The position numbers and the translations under genes are program-made. DNA of 64,000 bases from Sulfuritalea sp. (GTDB taxonomy: Bacteria > Pseudomonadota > Gammaproteobacteria > Burkholderiales > Rhodocyclaceae), in contig JALNYT010000008.1 in assembly GCA_023229685.1 (NCBI GenBank), positions 75,051 to 139,050 on the forward strand, given 5' to 3'. Position 1 is the stretch's first letter; every line of letters begins with the position of its first letter. This document shows positions 33,922 to 42,879 of this stretch, piece after piece. Below the pieces are notes generated by a model that saw only the letters and a program-made list of their open reading frames with translations, did not search any database and had not been told where the DNA came from.

Positions 33922-34739
33922 GCCACGTCTCCGCCGAGTCCTCCACCAGGCTGCTCCGGCATGAGGCACAACGCCTCGAGATTCTCAAGGCGGCGGCTGC
34001 GGCCATTGCCGAACACGGCTTCCACGGCATGACCATGCGGGGTCTTGCCCGGGCGACGGGACGCGGCCTGGCCACCTTCTACGACTACTTTTCCTCCAAG
34101 GAAGACCTGCTCTTCTCGCTGCAGACCGACGCCTTCGGCACCATGGCCAGTTCGGCGAACGCGGCGCTCGAGGGGGTCGATGACCACGTCGATCGGCTGT
34201 ATGTCTTCATCTTGAATCACCTCCGCTATGCAGCCGAGAATCGGTCGGTGATGCGGGTGTTGGTTCATGAAGCCTCTGCCCTGCCTGCGGGCAGACGCAA
34301 GACGGTGCGCCTGCTCAAGGAAGCCTATTTCAATATCTGCCGGGATATCGTGGCATCGATTCTTGCCGCGGGTTGCAGCTCAGCCGGTGCCGGCGGCGTC
34401 GACAGGTTGGACTCCGCCGAGGTCGAGCGGGTGACTTACAGCGTCTTCGGCATGCTCAACTGGAGTTACGGTTGGTACGACCCCCGCCTTCATGGGACGC
34501 CTCAGGATGTCGCCAGGACCATCCATACCCTGGCCGTCTGCGGCCTGGTGGCCCGCGGTCCCGAGCGCTTCGCCCCGTCCAGCCTGGAGCACCACCTTGA
34601 CGCAATGGCCCTGCTGCCGCTTATCGGCAGTTCCGGTCGAAAAGTGGCAACTGTCGGCTCCCGGCTGTCGCCAGCGGCAAAGAAAACAACGAGCGGCGCG
34701 GAAATGCGCGCAAGGCTCATGGATAGAAACTCAGTCTGA
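33915..34739 (+). CDS. TetR-family transcriptional regulator of the bam operon
   Basis: A 274-aa protein, long for TetR. The N-terminal HTH (about residues 20-70) reads EILKAAAAAIAEHGFHGMTM ... GLATFYDYFSSKEDLLF; the rest is a helical ligand domain with an extra C-terminal tail of about 40 residues. It lies 15 bp before bamB and in the same direction, so regulator and reductase genes are likely one transcript under autoregulation. A CoA thioester of the pathway is a plausible inducer (inference). Confidence 0.88.
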   Translation: MVSHVSAESSTRLLRHEAQRLEILKAAAAAIAEHGFHGMTMRGLARATGRGLATFYDYFSSKEDLLFSLQTDAFGTMASSANAALEGVDDHVDRLYVFILNHLRYAAENRSVMRVLVHEASALPAGRRKTVRLLKEAYFNICRDIVASILAAGCSSAGAGGVDRLDSAEVERVTYSVFGMLNWSYGWYDPRLHGTPQDVARTIHTLAVCGLVARGPERFAPSSLEHHLDAMALLPLIGSSGRKVATVGSRLSPAAKKTTSGAEMRARLMDRNSV

Positions 34740-34754
34740 GAGGGGACCAGAGAA

Positions 34755-36716
34755 ATGCGTTATGGAGAAATAGGTTTCGATTTGGAAGTGAACCTCTCGC
34801 GAGGCAGCATCGACCGGGTGGAGACCGACCCGAACGACACCAAGCTGTACCTTGGGGGCCTCGGCACCAATGCCAAGATCATGTGGGACCGGGTGCCGGC
34901 CGAGACCGATGCCTTTTCCGAGGACAACCTGCTGATCTTCAGCAGCGGCCTGCTTTGCGGCACCGCGGCGCCGGGCAGCAATCGCACCATCGTGTCGACC
35001 ATATCGCCGCAGACGAAGCTGATGGCCTATTCGATGATGGGCGGCTTCTTTGCGCCCGAGCTCAAGTATGCCGGTTACGACAAGGTCATCATCAGCGGCA
35101 AGTCGGAAGAACTGGTCTATCTGTGGATCCACAATGACAAGGTCGAGATTCGGGACGCCTCGCATCTGAAGGGCATGGGCGCCACCGCGACCTCGGAGGC
35201 GATCCGCACGGAATTGAAGGATCCGGACATCCAGGTGGCGGCTATCGGCCTGGCCGGAGAGAACCGGGTCTTTTACGCCTCGATCGAGCAGGGCCGCTCT
35301 TCGGCGTCGCGCGGCGGCATCGGCGCCGTGATGGGCGACAAGGGCCTCAAGGCGATCGCCGTGCGCGGCACCAAGGACATCAACGTTGCCGACCCGGCCA
35401 AGTACATGGAACTGTGCGACGACGTGCTGAAGTACATCAAGTTCCGCGGCGAGAATCCGATCAAGGGTGTGCCGCCGATTCTGCAGGGTCTCGGCTCGCC
35501 GCAGGAAATGGCCATCGTCGATGAGGAGTGGCACACCACCAACTTCACCTGGGGCAACTCGCGCACCCGGCGCAAGGACTTCTGGACTCATGAGATCGAA
35601 CAGAAGTGGAAGCAAACCCAGGAAAACGTACGCACGCGGCTGATCAGTTGCCACAACTGCCCGATGAAGTGCGGCGCCACCATCTCCGTGCCGGGTCTGC
35701 CCACCTACATGATGAAGTGCTACTCGAAGCTGACTTACACCATGGCGGCTTTTTCGGACCTGGACTTCGGCTTCAGGATCGCGCAGAAGGCTACCGAGTA
35801 CGGCGTCGACGGCTTTTCCGCACCGCAGGCGATGGCTTTCGGCCTCGAACTGCTGGAAGCCGGCATCCTTACCCTGGAAGACTTTCCCGGCATGCCGGAA
35901 GACACCGAGGGCCGCTTCTTCTACCTGCTGGACAAGATCGTTCGCCGCGAAGGCATCGGCGACTATCTGGCCGACGGCACCTACTGGGCAGCGCGGCGCA
36001 TCGGCAAGGGCGCGGAGAAGTTCGACCACAATACCATCAAGAAGCACGAGCAGCTGCCGCTCAAGCTGGGCATGCTGAATCCGGTGTATTACCTGATGTA
36101 CTCGACCGGCGAGAAGATCAACATCACCCAGATCGAAGGCCAGTTCCCGCAGGAGCCCTTCGCCACCCGCGAGTTGCGCGAGGAGTTCGTCAAGGACTGG
36201 TTCCAGGTGCCCGACGAGAAGTTCAAGAAGTACTACGCCGACTGGGAGCCGCGCGGCGAGATGTCGAACCCCTACTACCCCACGCCGCAGATGGCCAGCG
36301 AGATCGTCGACTGGATGGAGAAGATGCACTACATCGACGATGCCCTCGGCATGTGCGCCGGCCTGTCGTCCTTCCCGCTCAAGCCGCCGTATCACATCCA
36401 CAACTATCCCGAGTTCGTCACCGCCGCGACCGGCATCAAGATGACCAAGGACGATGTCTGGAAGTCGGCGACCCGCACCCGCACCCTGATGCGCGCCCTC
36501 AACGTGCGCCGCGGCATGCGCCGCACCGACGACAAGCCGCCGGAGGACCACTGGAGGAAGCGCTTCCCCGATCTGGAAAAGGAACTGCTGGACAACTACT
36601 ACAAGCTGAAGGGTTTCAACGATCAGGGCATACCCACCAAGGAATCCCTGGAGGATCTGGAAATGGGTTTCGTGGCCGAGGAATTCGAGCAGAAAGGAAT
36701 CTACAGCAATGGCTAA
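34755..36716 (+). CDS. bamB: Class II benzoyl-CoA reductase, tungsten catalytic subunit BamB
   Basis: BamB reduces benzoyl-CoA to cyclohexa-1,5-diene-1-carboxyl-CoA at a W-bis-pyranopterin site without ATP. The 653-aa protein belongs to the aldehyde:ferredoxin oxidoreductase family and has the usual BamB length. It shows GGLGTNAKIMWDRVP, QGRSSASRGGIGAVMGDKG, the [4Fe-4S] Cys C299/C302/C306 (SCHNCPMKCG) with a distal C534 (GMCAGLSSF), and the BamB-typical KLGMLNPVYYLMYSTGEKIN. RBS GAGGGG precedes ATG 34755. It overlaps bamC by 8 bp. Another aromatic acyl-CoA as substrate cannot be excluded. Confidence 0.93.
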   Translation: MRYGEIGFDLEVNLSRGSIDRVETDPNDTKLYLGGLGTNAKIMWDRVPAETDAFSEDNLLIFSSGLLCGTAAPGSNRTIVSTISPQTKLMAYSMMGGFFAPELKYAGYDKVIISGKSEELVYLWIHNDKVEIRDASHLKGMGATATSEAIRTELKDPDIQVAAIGLAGENRVFYASIEQGRSSASRGGIGAVMGDKGLKAIAVRGTKDINVADPAKYMELCDDVLKYIKFRGENPIKGVPPILQGLGSPQEMAIVDEEWHTTNFTWGNSRTRRKDFWTHEIEQKWKQTQENVRTRLISCHNCPMKCGATISVPGLPTYMMKCYSKLTYTMAAFSDLDFGFRIAQKATEYGVDGFSAPQAMAFGLELLEAGILTLEDFPGMPEDTEGRFFYLLDKIVRREGIGDYLADGTYWAARRIGKGAEKFDHNTIKKHEQLPLKLGMLNPVYYLMYSTGEKINITQIEGQFPQEPFATRELREEFVKDWFQVPDEKFKKYYADWEPRGEMSNPYYPTPQMASEIVDWMEKMHYIDDALGMCAGLSSFPLKPPYHIHNYPEFVTAATGIKMTKDDVWKSATRTRTLMRALNVRRGMRRTDDKPPEDHWRKRFPDLEKELLDNYYKLKGFNDQGIPTKESLEDLEMGFVAEEFEQKGIYSNG

Positions 36717-37251
36717 GGTCAAGAAAATCGTCAAGTCCATCACCATTGACGCCGACAAGTGCAACGGCTGCAAGGCCTGCGAGGTGATCTGCTCTTCCTG
36801 GCACGCGACCCCGCGCTACAGCAGCAACAATCCGGCGCGCTCGCGCATCCGCATAGTGCGCCTGCCGCTGCGGGACATCTACCTGCCGGTCTACGCCGGC
36901 GAGTACACCGAGTCGGAGTGCACCGGCCGCGACAAGTACATCATCGACGGCAAGGAATACAACGAGTGCGACTTCTGCCGCGCTTCCTGCCCCTCGCGCG
37001 ACCTGTTCAAGGAGCCCGACTCCGGGCTGCCGCTGAAGTGCGACATGTGCGAGGAAACACCGGCGCTGGCGCAGCCCAAGTGCGTCGAGTGGTGCCACGC
37101 CGAGGCGCTGATCTACGTCGAGCGCGAAGAGGAAGTCGAGGAAGACGAGCAGCCCAAGCTGGGTGACATCGAGATCGGCCTGGGATCGATGATCGACAAG
37201 TACGGCCTGCAGCAGGTGCTGGATACGGTCGCCAGAATGGCGAAGCCGTAA
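36709..37251 (+). CDS. bamC: Class II benzoyl-CoA reductase, iron-sulfur subunit BamC
   Basis: A 180-aa polyferredoxin of the DmsB/HycB type that carries electrons to BamB. Cys groups: CNGCKACEVIC (about residues 18-28), CDFCRASCP, CDMCEE ... KCVEWC, enough for three [4Fe-4S] clusters. The C-terminal 45 residues are acidic (REEEVEEDEQPK). Its start overlaps the bamB end, fitting tight stoichiometry of a BamBC unit. Confidence 0.92.
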   Translation: MAKVKKIVKSITIDADKCNGCKACEVICSSWHATPRYSSNNPARSRIRIVRLPLRDIYLPVYAGEYTESECTGRDKYIIDGKEYNECDFCRASCPSRDLFKEPDSGLPLKCDMCEETPALAQPKCVEWCHAEALIYVEREEEVEEDEQPKLGDIEIGLGSMIDKYGLQQVLDTVARMAKP

Positions 37252-37283
37252 TGCGTCCGACCAACCAACAGGGTCAGTAAAGC

Positions 37284-38438
37284 ATGGAAACCGTAGCCCC
37301 CCAAAAAGAGATCATCGACGCGATCAAGGCAAGCGGCGGCGATGCTTTCAAATCCTGTTACCAGTGCGGCATGTGCGACACCGTCTGCCCGTGGAACCGG
37401 GTCAGCAAGTTCAGCATGCGCAAGATCGTGCGCGAGGCCACTTTCGGCCTGACCGAGATCGACAGCGAGGAAATCTGGCGCTGCACGACCTGCGGCAAAT
37501 GCCCGCAGGTCTGTCCGCGGGACGTCAAGCAGATCGAGTCGGGCATCGCACTGCGCCGCATCGCCACCGAATACGACGTCTTTCCCGGCGGCGCGGCGCC
37601 GATTCCGGGCGTCTCCGCCGGACTCCGGGCGGAGGGCAATCCCTTCGGCGAGCAGCGTTCGAAGCGTGCCGACTGGGCCAAGGACCTGGGCGTCAAGCGT
37701 TTCGAGGAGGGCATGGAGATCCTGTATTCCCCTGGTTGCTACCTGTCCTATGACCCGCGCGGCAAGAAGATCGCCAAGGCCACGGTGGAAATTTTGCAGA
37801 AGGCCGGTGTCGACTTCGGCATTCTCGGCACCGACGAGAGCTGTTGCGGCGAGAGCATCCGCAAGACCGGCGACGAGAAGCTGTTCAAGACCCTGGCACG
37901 GCAGAACATCCGCAACTTCGTCGACAACGGCGTCACCAAGATCCTCGTGTCGTCACCGCACTGCTATCACAGCTTCAAGAACGAATACCGCGAGTTCAAG
38001 GTGAATTTCGAGGTGATCCATATCACCGAATTCCTGCACCAGCTGATCAGTGAAGGCCGGCTGAAGCTGACCAAGGAAGTTGCCAAGAACGTCACCTACC
38101 ACGATCCCTGCTATCTCGGACGCCACAACGGCGTCTACGACGAGCCGCGCGAAGCGTTGAAGAGCGTGCCCGGCCTGCAGTTGACCGAGATGGCCGAGTC
38201 GCGCAAGAACAGCTTCTGCTGCGGCGGCGGCGGCGGTCGCATCTGGATGGAAACGCCCAAGGGCGAACGCTTCTCCGACCTGCGCCTGGAGCAGGCCGTG
38301 GGCACAGGGGCGCAGATCATGGTGACGGCCTGCCCGTATTGCACCACCAATTTCGAGGACAGCCGCCTGAGCCGGCCCGACGGGGGTGCCTCGATCGAGA
38401 TCAAGGACATCACCGAAATCATTCGCGAAGCGATCTAG
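37284..38438 (+). CDS. bamD: Heterodisulfide-reductase-like subunit BamD
   Basis: A 384-aa HdrD/GlpC-type protein. The N-terminal ferredoxin part has CYQCGMCDTVCPW and CTTCGKCPQVCPRD (two [4Fe-4S]). Two CCG domains follow, with GCYLSYDPRG ... DESCCGESIRK and HDPCYLGRHNG ... SFCCGGGGGRIWME, the sites of noncubane clusters in HdrB. It is expected to connect the BamE flavoprotein to BamBC. Lies 32 bp after bamC. Confidence 0.92.
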   Translation: METVAPQKEIIDAIKASGGDAFKSCYQCGMCDTVCPWNRVSKFSMRKIVREATFGLTEIDSEEIWRCTTCGKCPQVCPRDVKQIESGIALRRIATEYDVFPGGAAPIPGVSAGLRAEGNPFGEQRSKRADWAKDLGVKRFEEGMEILYSPGCYLSYDPRGKKIAKATVEILQKAGVDFGILGTDESCCGESIRKTGDEKLFKTLARQNIRNFVDNGVTKILVSSPHCYHSFKNEYREFKVNFEVIHITEFLHQLISEGRLKLTKEVAKNVTYHDPCYLGRHNGVYDEPREALKSVPGLQLTEMAESRKNSFCCGGGGGRIWMETPKGERFSDLRLEQAVGTGAQIMVTACPYCTTNFEDSRLSRPDGGASIEIKDITEIIREAI

Positions 38439-38452
38439 GCGAGGACATCAAA

Positions 38453-41400
38453 GTGGAATTCGGACTCTTACAGCAGCAATGGAACACGCAGAATGTCCTG
38501 CGTCCGGCCGACGACAACATGGGCGACGTGATGGTCGTCGGCGGCGGCATCAGCGGCATCCAGGCAGCGCTCGACCTGTCGGCAGAGGGTTACAAGGTCT
38601 ACCTGGTGGAGAAGTCGCCGACCGTTGGCGGCAAGATGTCGCAACTGGACAAGACCTTCCCCACCAATGACTGCTCGATGTGCATCGAGTCGCCGAAGTT
38701 CATCGAAACCGACCGGCAGCCGAACATCCAGCTGATGACCTACACCGACGTCGACAGCGTCGAGGGCGAGCCCGGAGACTTCACCGTCACCCTGCTGAAG
38801 AAGCCGCGCTACGTCATCGAGGACAAGTGCACCGGGTGCACGGTTTGCGTCGAGTACTGCCCGGTCAAGATCCCTGATCCGTTCAACCAGGACCTGTCGC
38901 TGAACAAGGCGGTGCACATCTACTTTTCGCAGGCCGTGCCGCTGGTCACCTACATCGACGAAAGCTGCCTGTTCCTCAAGGACAAGACCTGCTCGATCTG
39001 CCAGACCGTCTGCGAGAACGATGCCATCGACTTTGGCCAGAAGGCAGAGAAGGTCAAGATCAAGGTCGGCGCCATCATCCTGTCGCCCGGCTACGAAACC
39101 TTCGACCCCTTGCCGCGCAACGATTACGGCTACGGCCAGTTCGCCAACGTGGTCACCAGCATGGACTTCGAGCGCCTGCTGTGCTCTACCGGTCCGCACG
39201 AGGGCCAGATCCTGCGTCCCTCGGACAAGAAGCATCCGAAAAAGATCGCCTGGATCCACTGCGTCGGTTCGCGCCAGGTGAATCCGACCGGCGCCAACAG
39301 CTATTGCTCGGCGGTGTGCTGCTCCTACACGCAGAAGCAGGTGATCCTGGCCAAGGACCACCTGCCCGATCTCCATGCCAAGATTTTCCACAATGACATC
39401 CGCTCCTACGGCAAGGACTTCGAGCGTTTCTACCAGCGTGCGCAGAAACTGCCCGACGTGCATTTCATCCGCAGCTACGTGTCGGTCGGCAGCGAAGACC
39501 CCGTCACCGGAGACGTGTCCATTCGCTACACGACACCGGACGGAGTGGTCGAGGAGTTCTTCGAACTGGTGGTGCTCTCGGTGGGCCTGGCCCCGCCCAA
39601 GGATGCCCAGCGCTTCTCCAAGGTTTTCGACATCGAGCTCAACCGCCACGGCTTCTGCAAGGTCGATCCCTTCAATCCGCTGCAGACCAGCCGTCCCGGC
39701 ATATTCACCAGCGGCGCCTTCCAGGGCCCGATGGACATTCCCGAAGCGGTGATGGGCGCCAGCGGCGCCAGTGCCCTGGCCTCCAACCTCCTCATGTCGC
39801 GGCGCGGACAGTTGAACGAGGAGCGGGTGTATCCGGAAGAGAAGGACGTCTCCGAAGAGGAAGCCAGGGTCGGCGTCTTCGTCTGTCGCTGCGGCGCCAA
39901 CATCGGCCGCGTGGTGGACGTGCCGGGCATCGCCGAGTACGCCAAGGGACTGCCCAACGTGGTGCACGTCGAGGAAAGCCTGTTCGCCTGCGCTACCAAT
40001 ACCGCCAAGGCGATCTCGGACACCATCCGCGACAAGGGACTGAACCGGGTGGTGGTGGCCGCCTGCACGCCGCGCACGCACGAGCCGCTGTTCCGCGACA
40101 CCCTGCGCGAGGCCGGCGTCAACCAGTATTTCTTCGACATGGCCAACATCCGCGAGCACTGCACCTGGGTGCACTCCAAGGAGCAGGAAGCCGCGACGGA
40201 GAAGGCCAAGGACATCGTGCGCATGTCGGTGGCGCGGGCCGGCAAGCTGGAGCCGCTGGACGAGTTCTCGCTGCCGGTGGACAAGACCGCGCTGGTGGTC
40301 GGCGGCGGCGTCGCCGGCATGACCAGCGCCCATACCCTGGCTGAGCAGGGCTACGAGACCTACCTGATCGAGAAGGCCTCTGATCTGGGCGGTGTCGCCA
40401 ACCGCATGCACTACACGCTCGAGGGCATGGACGTGCAGGCCTTCGTCAAGGACCTCAAGAAGAAGGTCTACCGGCACCCGCGGATTCACGCCATTACCGA
40501 TGCCGCCGTCGTGCATGTCGACGGCTACGTCGGCAATTTCAGCACCACGGTCAAATCCAAGGGCCGGGTGCGGACCATCAAGCACGGCGCGGCCATCATC
40601 GCCACCGGCGCCGCCGAGTACAAGCCGACCGAGTATTTGTACGGCGAGAACGACAAGGTGATGACCCTGCTGGAGATGGAAGGCAAGCTCGCCAAGCAGG
40701 ACGAAAAGCTGATGGCGGCGGACAGCATGGTGATGATCCAGTGCGTCGGCTGCCGCAACGAGGATCGCAACTACTGCGCCCGGGTCTGCTGCAGCGGCGC
40801 CATGAAGAACGCCCTGAAAATGAAGGCGCTCAAGCCGGAAGTGGAGATCTATGTGCTCTTCCGCGACATCAGAACCTATGGCTTCCGCGAGGACTATTAC
40901 CTCGAGGCGTCGCACAAGGACGTCAAATTTATCCGCTACGAGCCGGACGACAAGCCGCAGCTGGAAGCGCGTAACGAGGGCGGCCGCAGCTTCATCCGGG
41001 TGACGGCCGCCGATCCCATCCTGGGCAAGAAGCTGGAGCTGGACGTCGATGCCATCATCCTCGCCGCGGCGGTGATACCCGCACCGGGTGCCAACGAACT
41101 GGCGCGCATGTTCAAGGTGCCGTTGGGCCCCGACGGCTTTTTCCAGGAAGCCCACGCCAAGCTGCGGCCGGTGGACTTCGCCGCGGAAGGCGTGTTCCTC
41201 TGCGGCACGGCGCAGTATCCCAAGCACATGTCGGAAACCATCACCCAGGCCTACGGCGCGGCCGGCCGCGCCCTGACCCTGCTTTCGCGCGATACGGTGG
41301 TCGCCTCGGGTGCGGTGTGCTCGGTGAAGGGTATGGACTGCGTCTCATGCGGCGCCTGCATCTCGGTGTGCACCTACGGCGCCATCGAGTTCATGGACAC

Positions 41401-41551
41401 GCCGCGCGGCAAGAAGGCGGTGGTCAATCCGGTGCTGTGCAAGGGCGACGGGCTGTGCGTCGCGAAGTGTCCGACCGCGGCCATCAGCCTGAGCCACTAC
41501 ACCGACGACGAAGTGTTCAACCAGATCGACGCGGCACTGGAGCTCGTCTGA
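38453..41551 (+). CDS. bamE: HdrA-like double flavoprotein BamE, electron-bifurcation hub
   Basis: A 1032-aa protein built from two HdrA modules, each with an FAD Rossmann motif (VMVVGGGISGIQAALDLS near residue 26; ALVVGGGVAGMTSAHTLA near 615). Ferredoxin clusters are CTGCTVCVEYCP, CSICQTVCE, and C-terminal CVSCGACISVC and CKGDGLCVAKCP; extra Cys sites are NDCSMC and CVGCRNEDRNYCARVCC. Start GTG 38453 has GAGGA upstream; a longer frame would overlap bamD. In the family, HdrA flavins are the site of electron bifurcation; here that role is inferred. Confidence 0.92.
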   Translation: MEFGLLQQQWNTQNVLRPADDNMGDVMVVGGGISGIQAALDLSAEGYKVYLVEKSPTVGGKMSQLDKTFPTNDCSMCIESPKFIETDRQPNIQLMTYTDVDSVEGEPGDFTVTLLKKPRYVIEDKCTGCTVCVEYCPVKIPDPFNQDLSLNKAVHIYFSQAVPLVTYIDESCLFLKDKTCSICQTVCENDAIDFGQKAEKVKIKVGAIILSPGYETFDPLPRNDYGYGQFANVVTSMDFERLLCSTGPHEGQILRPSDKKHPKKIAWIHCVGSRQVNPTGANSYCSAVCCSYTQKQVILAKDHLPDLHAKIFHNDIRSYGKDFERFYQRAQKLPDVHFIRSYVSVGSEDPVTGDVSIRYTTPDGVVEEFFELVVLSVGLAPPKDAQRFSKVFDIELNRHGFCKVDPFNPLQTSRPGIFTSGAFQGPMDIPEAVMGASGASALASNLLMSRRGQLNEERVYPEEKDVSEEEARVGVFVCRCGANIGRVVDVPGIAEYAKGLPNVVHVEESLFACATNTAKAISDTIRDKGLNRVVVAACTPRTHEPLFRDTLREAGVNQYFFDMANIREHCTWVHSKEQEAATEKAKDIVRMSVARAGKLEPLDEFSLPVDKTALVVGGGVAGMTSAHTLAEQGYETYLIEKASDLGGVANRMHYTLEGMDVQAFVKDLKKKVYRHPRIHAITDAAVVHVDGYVGNFSTTVKSKGRVRTIKHGAAIIATGAAEYKPTEYLYGENDKVMTLLEMEGKLAKQDEKLMAADSMVMIQCVGCRNEDRNYCARVCCSGAMKNALKMKALKPEVEIYVLFRDIRTYGFREDYYLEASHKDVKFIRYEPDDKPQLEARNEGGRSFIRVTAADPILGKKLELDVDAIILAAAVIPAPGANELARMFKVPLGPDGFFQEAHAKLRPVDFAAEGVFLCGTAQYPKHMSETITQAYGAAGRALTLLSRDTVVASGAVCSVKGMDCVSCGACISVCTYGAIEFMDTPRGKKAVVNPVLCKGDGLCVAKCPTAAISLSHYTDDEVFNQIDAALELV

Positions 41552-41607
41552 AGCGCACCGACCAAATGAATACAAGCGCAACGCAACCGAACCGATAAGG
41601 GAAGAGT

Positions 41608-42378
41608 ATGGCTGCCCCCTCCGAATTCAAGCCGATCATCGTCGGCTTTCTCTGCAACTGGTGCTGCTACGGCGGCGCCGATCTGTGCGGCGTCTCCCGC
41701 TTCCAGTATCCGCCCTATCTGCGGGTGATCCGCCTGATGTGCTCGGGCCGGGTCGACCTGGAGTTCATCTTCCGTGCCTTCGCCAAGAAGGCGGACGGGG
41801 TATTCATCGGCGGCTGCCACCTCGGCGACTGCCACTACAACCCGGAGGGCAACTACGACGCCCTGGGCAACAGTTTCGTCGCCAAGCGCATCCTGGCGGA
41901 CATCGGCGTCAATCCCGACCGGCTGCGCCTGGAATGGGTGTCGGCGGGGGAGGGCATACGCTTTGCCGAGATCATGAACGAGTTCGGGGCGAAGATAAAA
42001 AGCCTCGGCCCCTTCGGCTCTTCAGAAGGTCGTGACGTCGCCGATCTGCAGTCCGGGCTGGAGGCGGCGACGCAACTGGTGCCGTATTACAAGCTGGTCG
42101 AACGGGAGCGCTTCCGCGTGCCCAAGCGGACCGAAGACGGCTACAAGGAGTTCTTCGCCCGGGCCGACTACGACCGGCTGTTCAAGGAGTTGGTTCTGGA
42201 CAAGCTGGCCATGGCTCGCATCATGGGCGCGCTGCGCACCGGCGAAGCGTCGGCCGACGGCATCTCGCGGAGACTGGGTCTCGAACCCTCGCGCGTCGCC
42301 GCTCACCTGGAACTCCTGTCGAAACAGGGCATCGTCCGTCTCGACGGCAATCAGGCGCAGATCGCGGTCGCTGCCTGA
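41608..42378 (+). CDS. bamF: MvhD-like [2Fe-2S] subunit BamF with winged-helix-like tail
   Basis: A 256-aa protein. The N-terminal MvhD/FrhD-type domain has FLCNWCCYGGADLCG (C16, C19, C20, C27), C45 and GGCHLGDC (C70, C75). In several anaerobes the equivalent protein is reported or predicted to contain selenocysteine; here no in-frame UGA is present and extra Cys occur instead. The last 65 residues (ARIMGALRTGEASADGISRR ... LELLSKQGIVRLDG) look like an ArsR-type winged helix. RBS GGAAGAG precedes ATG 41608. Confidence 0.88.
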   Translation: MAAPSEFKPIIVGFLCNWCCYGGADLCGVSRFQYPPYLRVIRLMCSGRVDLEFIFRAFAKKADGVFIGGCHLGDCHYNPEGNYDALGNSFVAKRILADIGVNPDRLRLEWVSAGEGIRFAEIMNEFGAKIKSLGPFGSSEGRDVADLQSGLEAATQLVPYYKLVERERFRVPKRTEDGYKEFFARADYDRLFKELVLDKLAMARIMGALRTGEASADGISRRLGLEPSRVAAHLELLSKQGIVRLDGNQAQIAVAA

Positions 42379-42418
42379 AGCAGATCACCAAAAAGCCAAC
42401 ATGGGTGGAACCAACATA

Positions 42419-42871
42419 ATGTCTGAACAAACTATCGACGGCATCATCGAGAAATACCGGGGCCAGCCGAATTCCCTGATCCATGCGCTGGTGGAGATCC
42501 AGCACGAGAACCATTGGCTGCCGCGGGATGTGATGCACAAGGTGGCCGCTGCCCTGCAGGTACCCTTCGCCCAGGTGATGCAGATCGCCAGCTTCTACAA
42601 GGCCTTCAGCCTGACCCCGAAGGGACGCCACGAAGTGCATGTGTGCACCGGCATGACCTGCCACCTGCGCGGGGCGGCCAAGCTGCGGGCGAAGGTGGAA
42701 GAACTCACCGGTCTCAAGGACGGGGAGACCGATGCCGACTCCAGATTCACCTACGAGACCGGCGCCTGCCTGGGCAGTTGCAGCATCGGGCCGGAACTGA
42801 TCGTCGACGGCAAGCATTACGGCCGCATGACGCCGGAAAAGATCGAAGACGTTCTGAAACAATACGAGTAG
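42419..42871 (+). CDS. bamG: NuoE-like [2Fe-2S] subunit BamG
   Basis: A 150-aa thioredoxin-like ferredoxin of the NuoE/HoxE type. It has the N-terminal helical segment (LIHALVEIQHENHWLPRDVM) and ligands in CTGMTC and CLGSC. ATG 42419 is chosen because GGTGGA lies ten bases upstream; an ATG at 42401 is also in frame. It is expected to sit with BamH and BamI as a diaphorase-like unit. Confidence 0.9.
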   Translation: MSEQTIDGIIEKYRGQPNSLIHALVEIQHENHWLPRDVMHKVAAALQVPFAQVMQIASFYKAFSLTPKGRHEVHVCTGMTCHLRGAAKLRAKVEELTGLKDGETDADSRFTYETGACLGSCSIGPELIVDGKHYGRMTPEKIEDVLKQYE

Positions 42872-42879
42872 GAAAAAAC

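Noticed and set aside
34731..36773. 680-codon minus-strand frame opposite bamB
   Set aside because: Antisense shadow of a strongly conserved gene.
38468..41227. 919-codon minus-strand frame opposite bamE
   Set aside because: Antisense shadow; His/Ala/Gly-rich composition with no domain, while bamE has all expected flavin and cluster motifs.
41640..41720. Selenocysteine codon in bamF
   Set aside because: No in-frame TGA occurs in the cluster-binding segment; the frame is open throughout with Cys or Gly at the relevant places.
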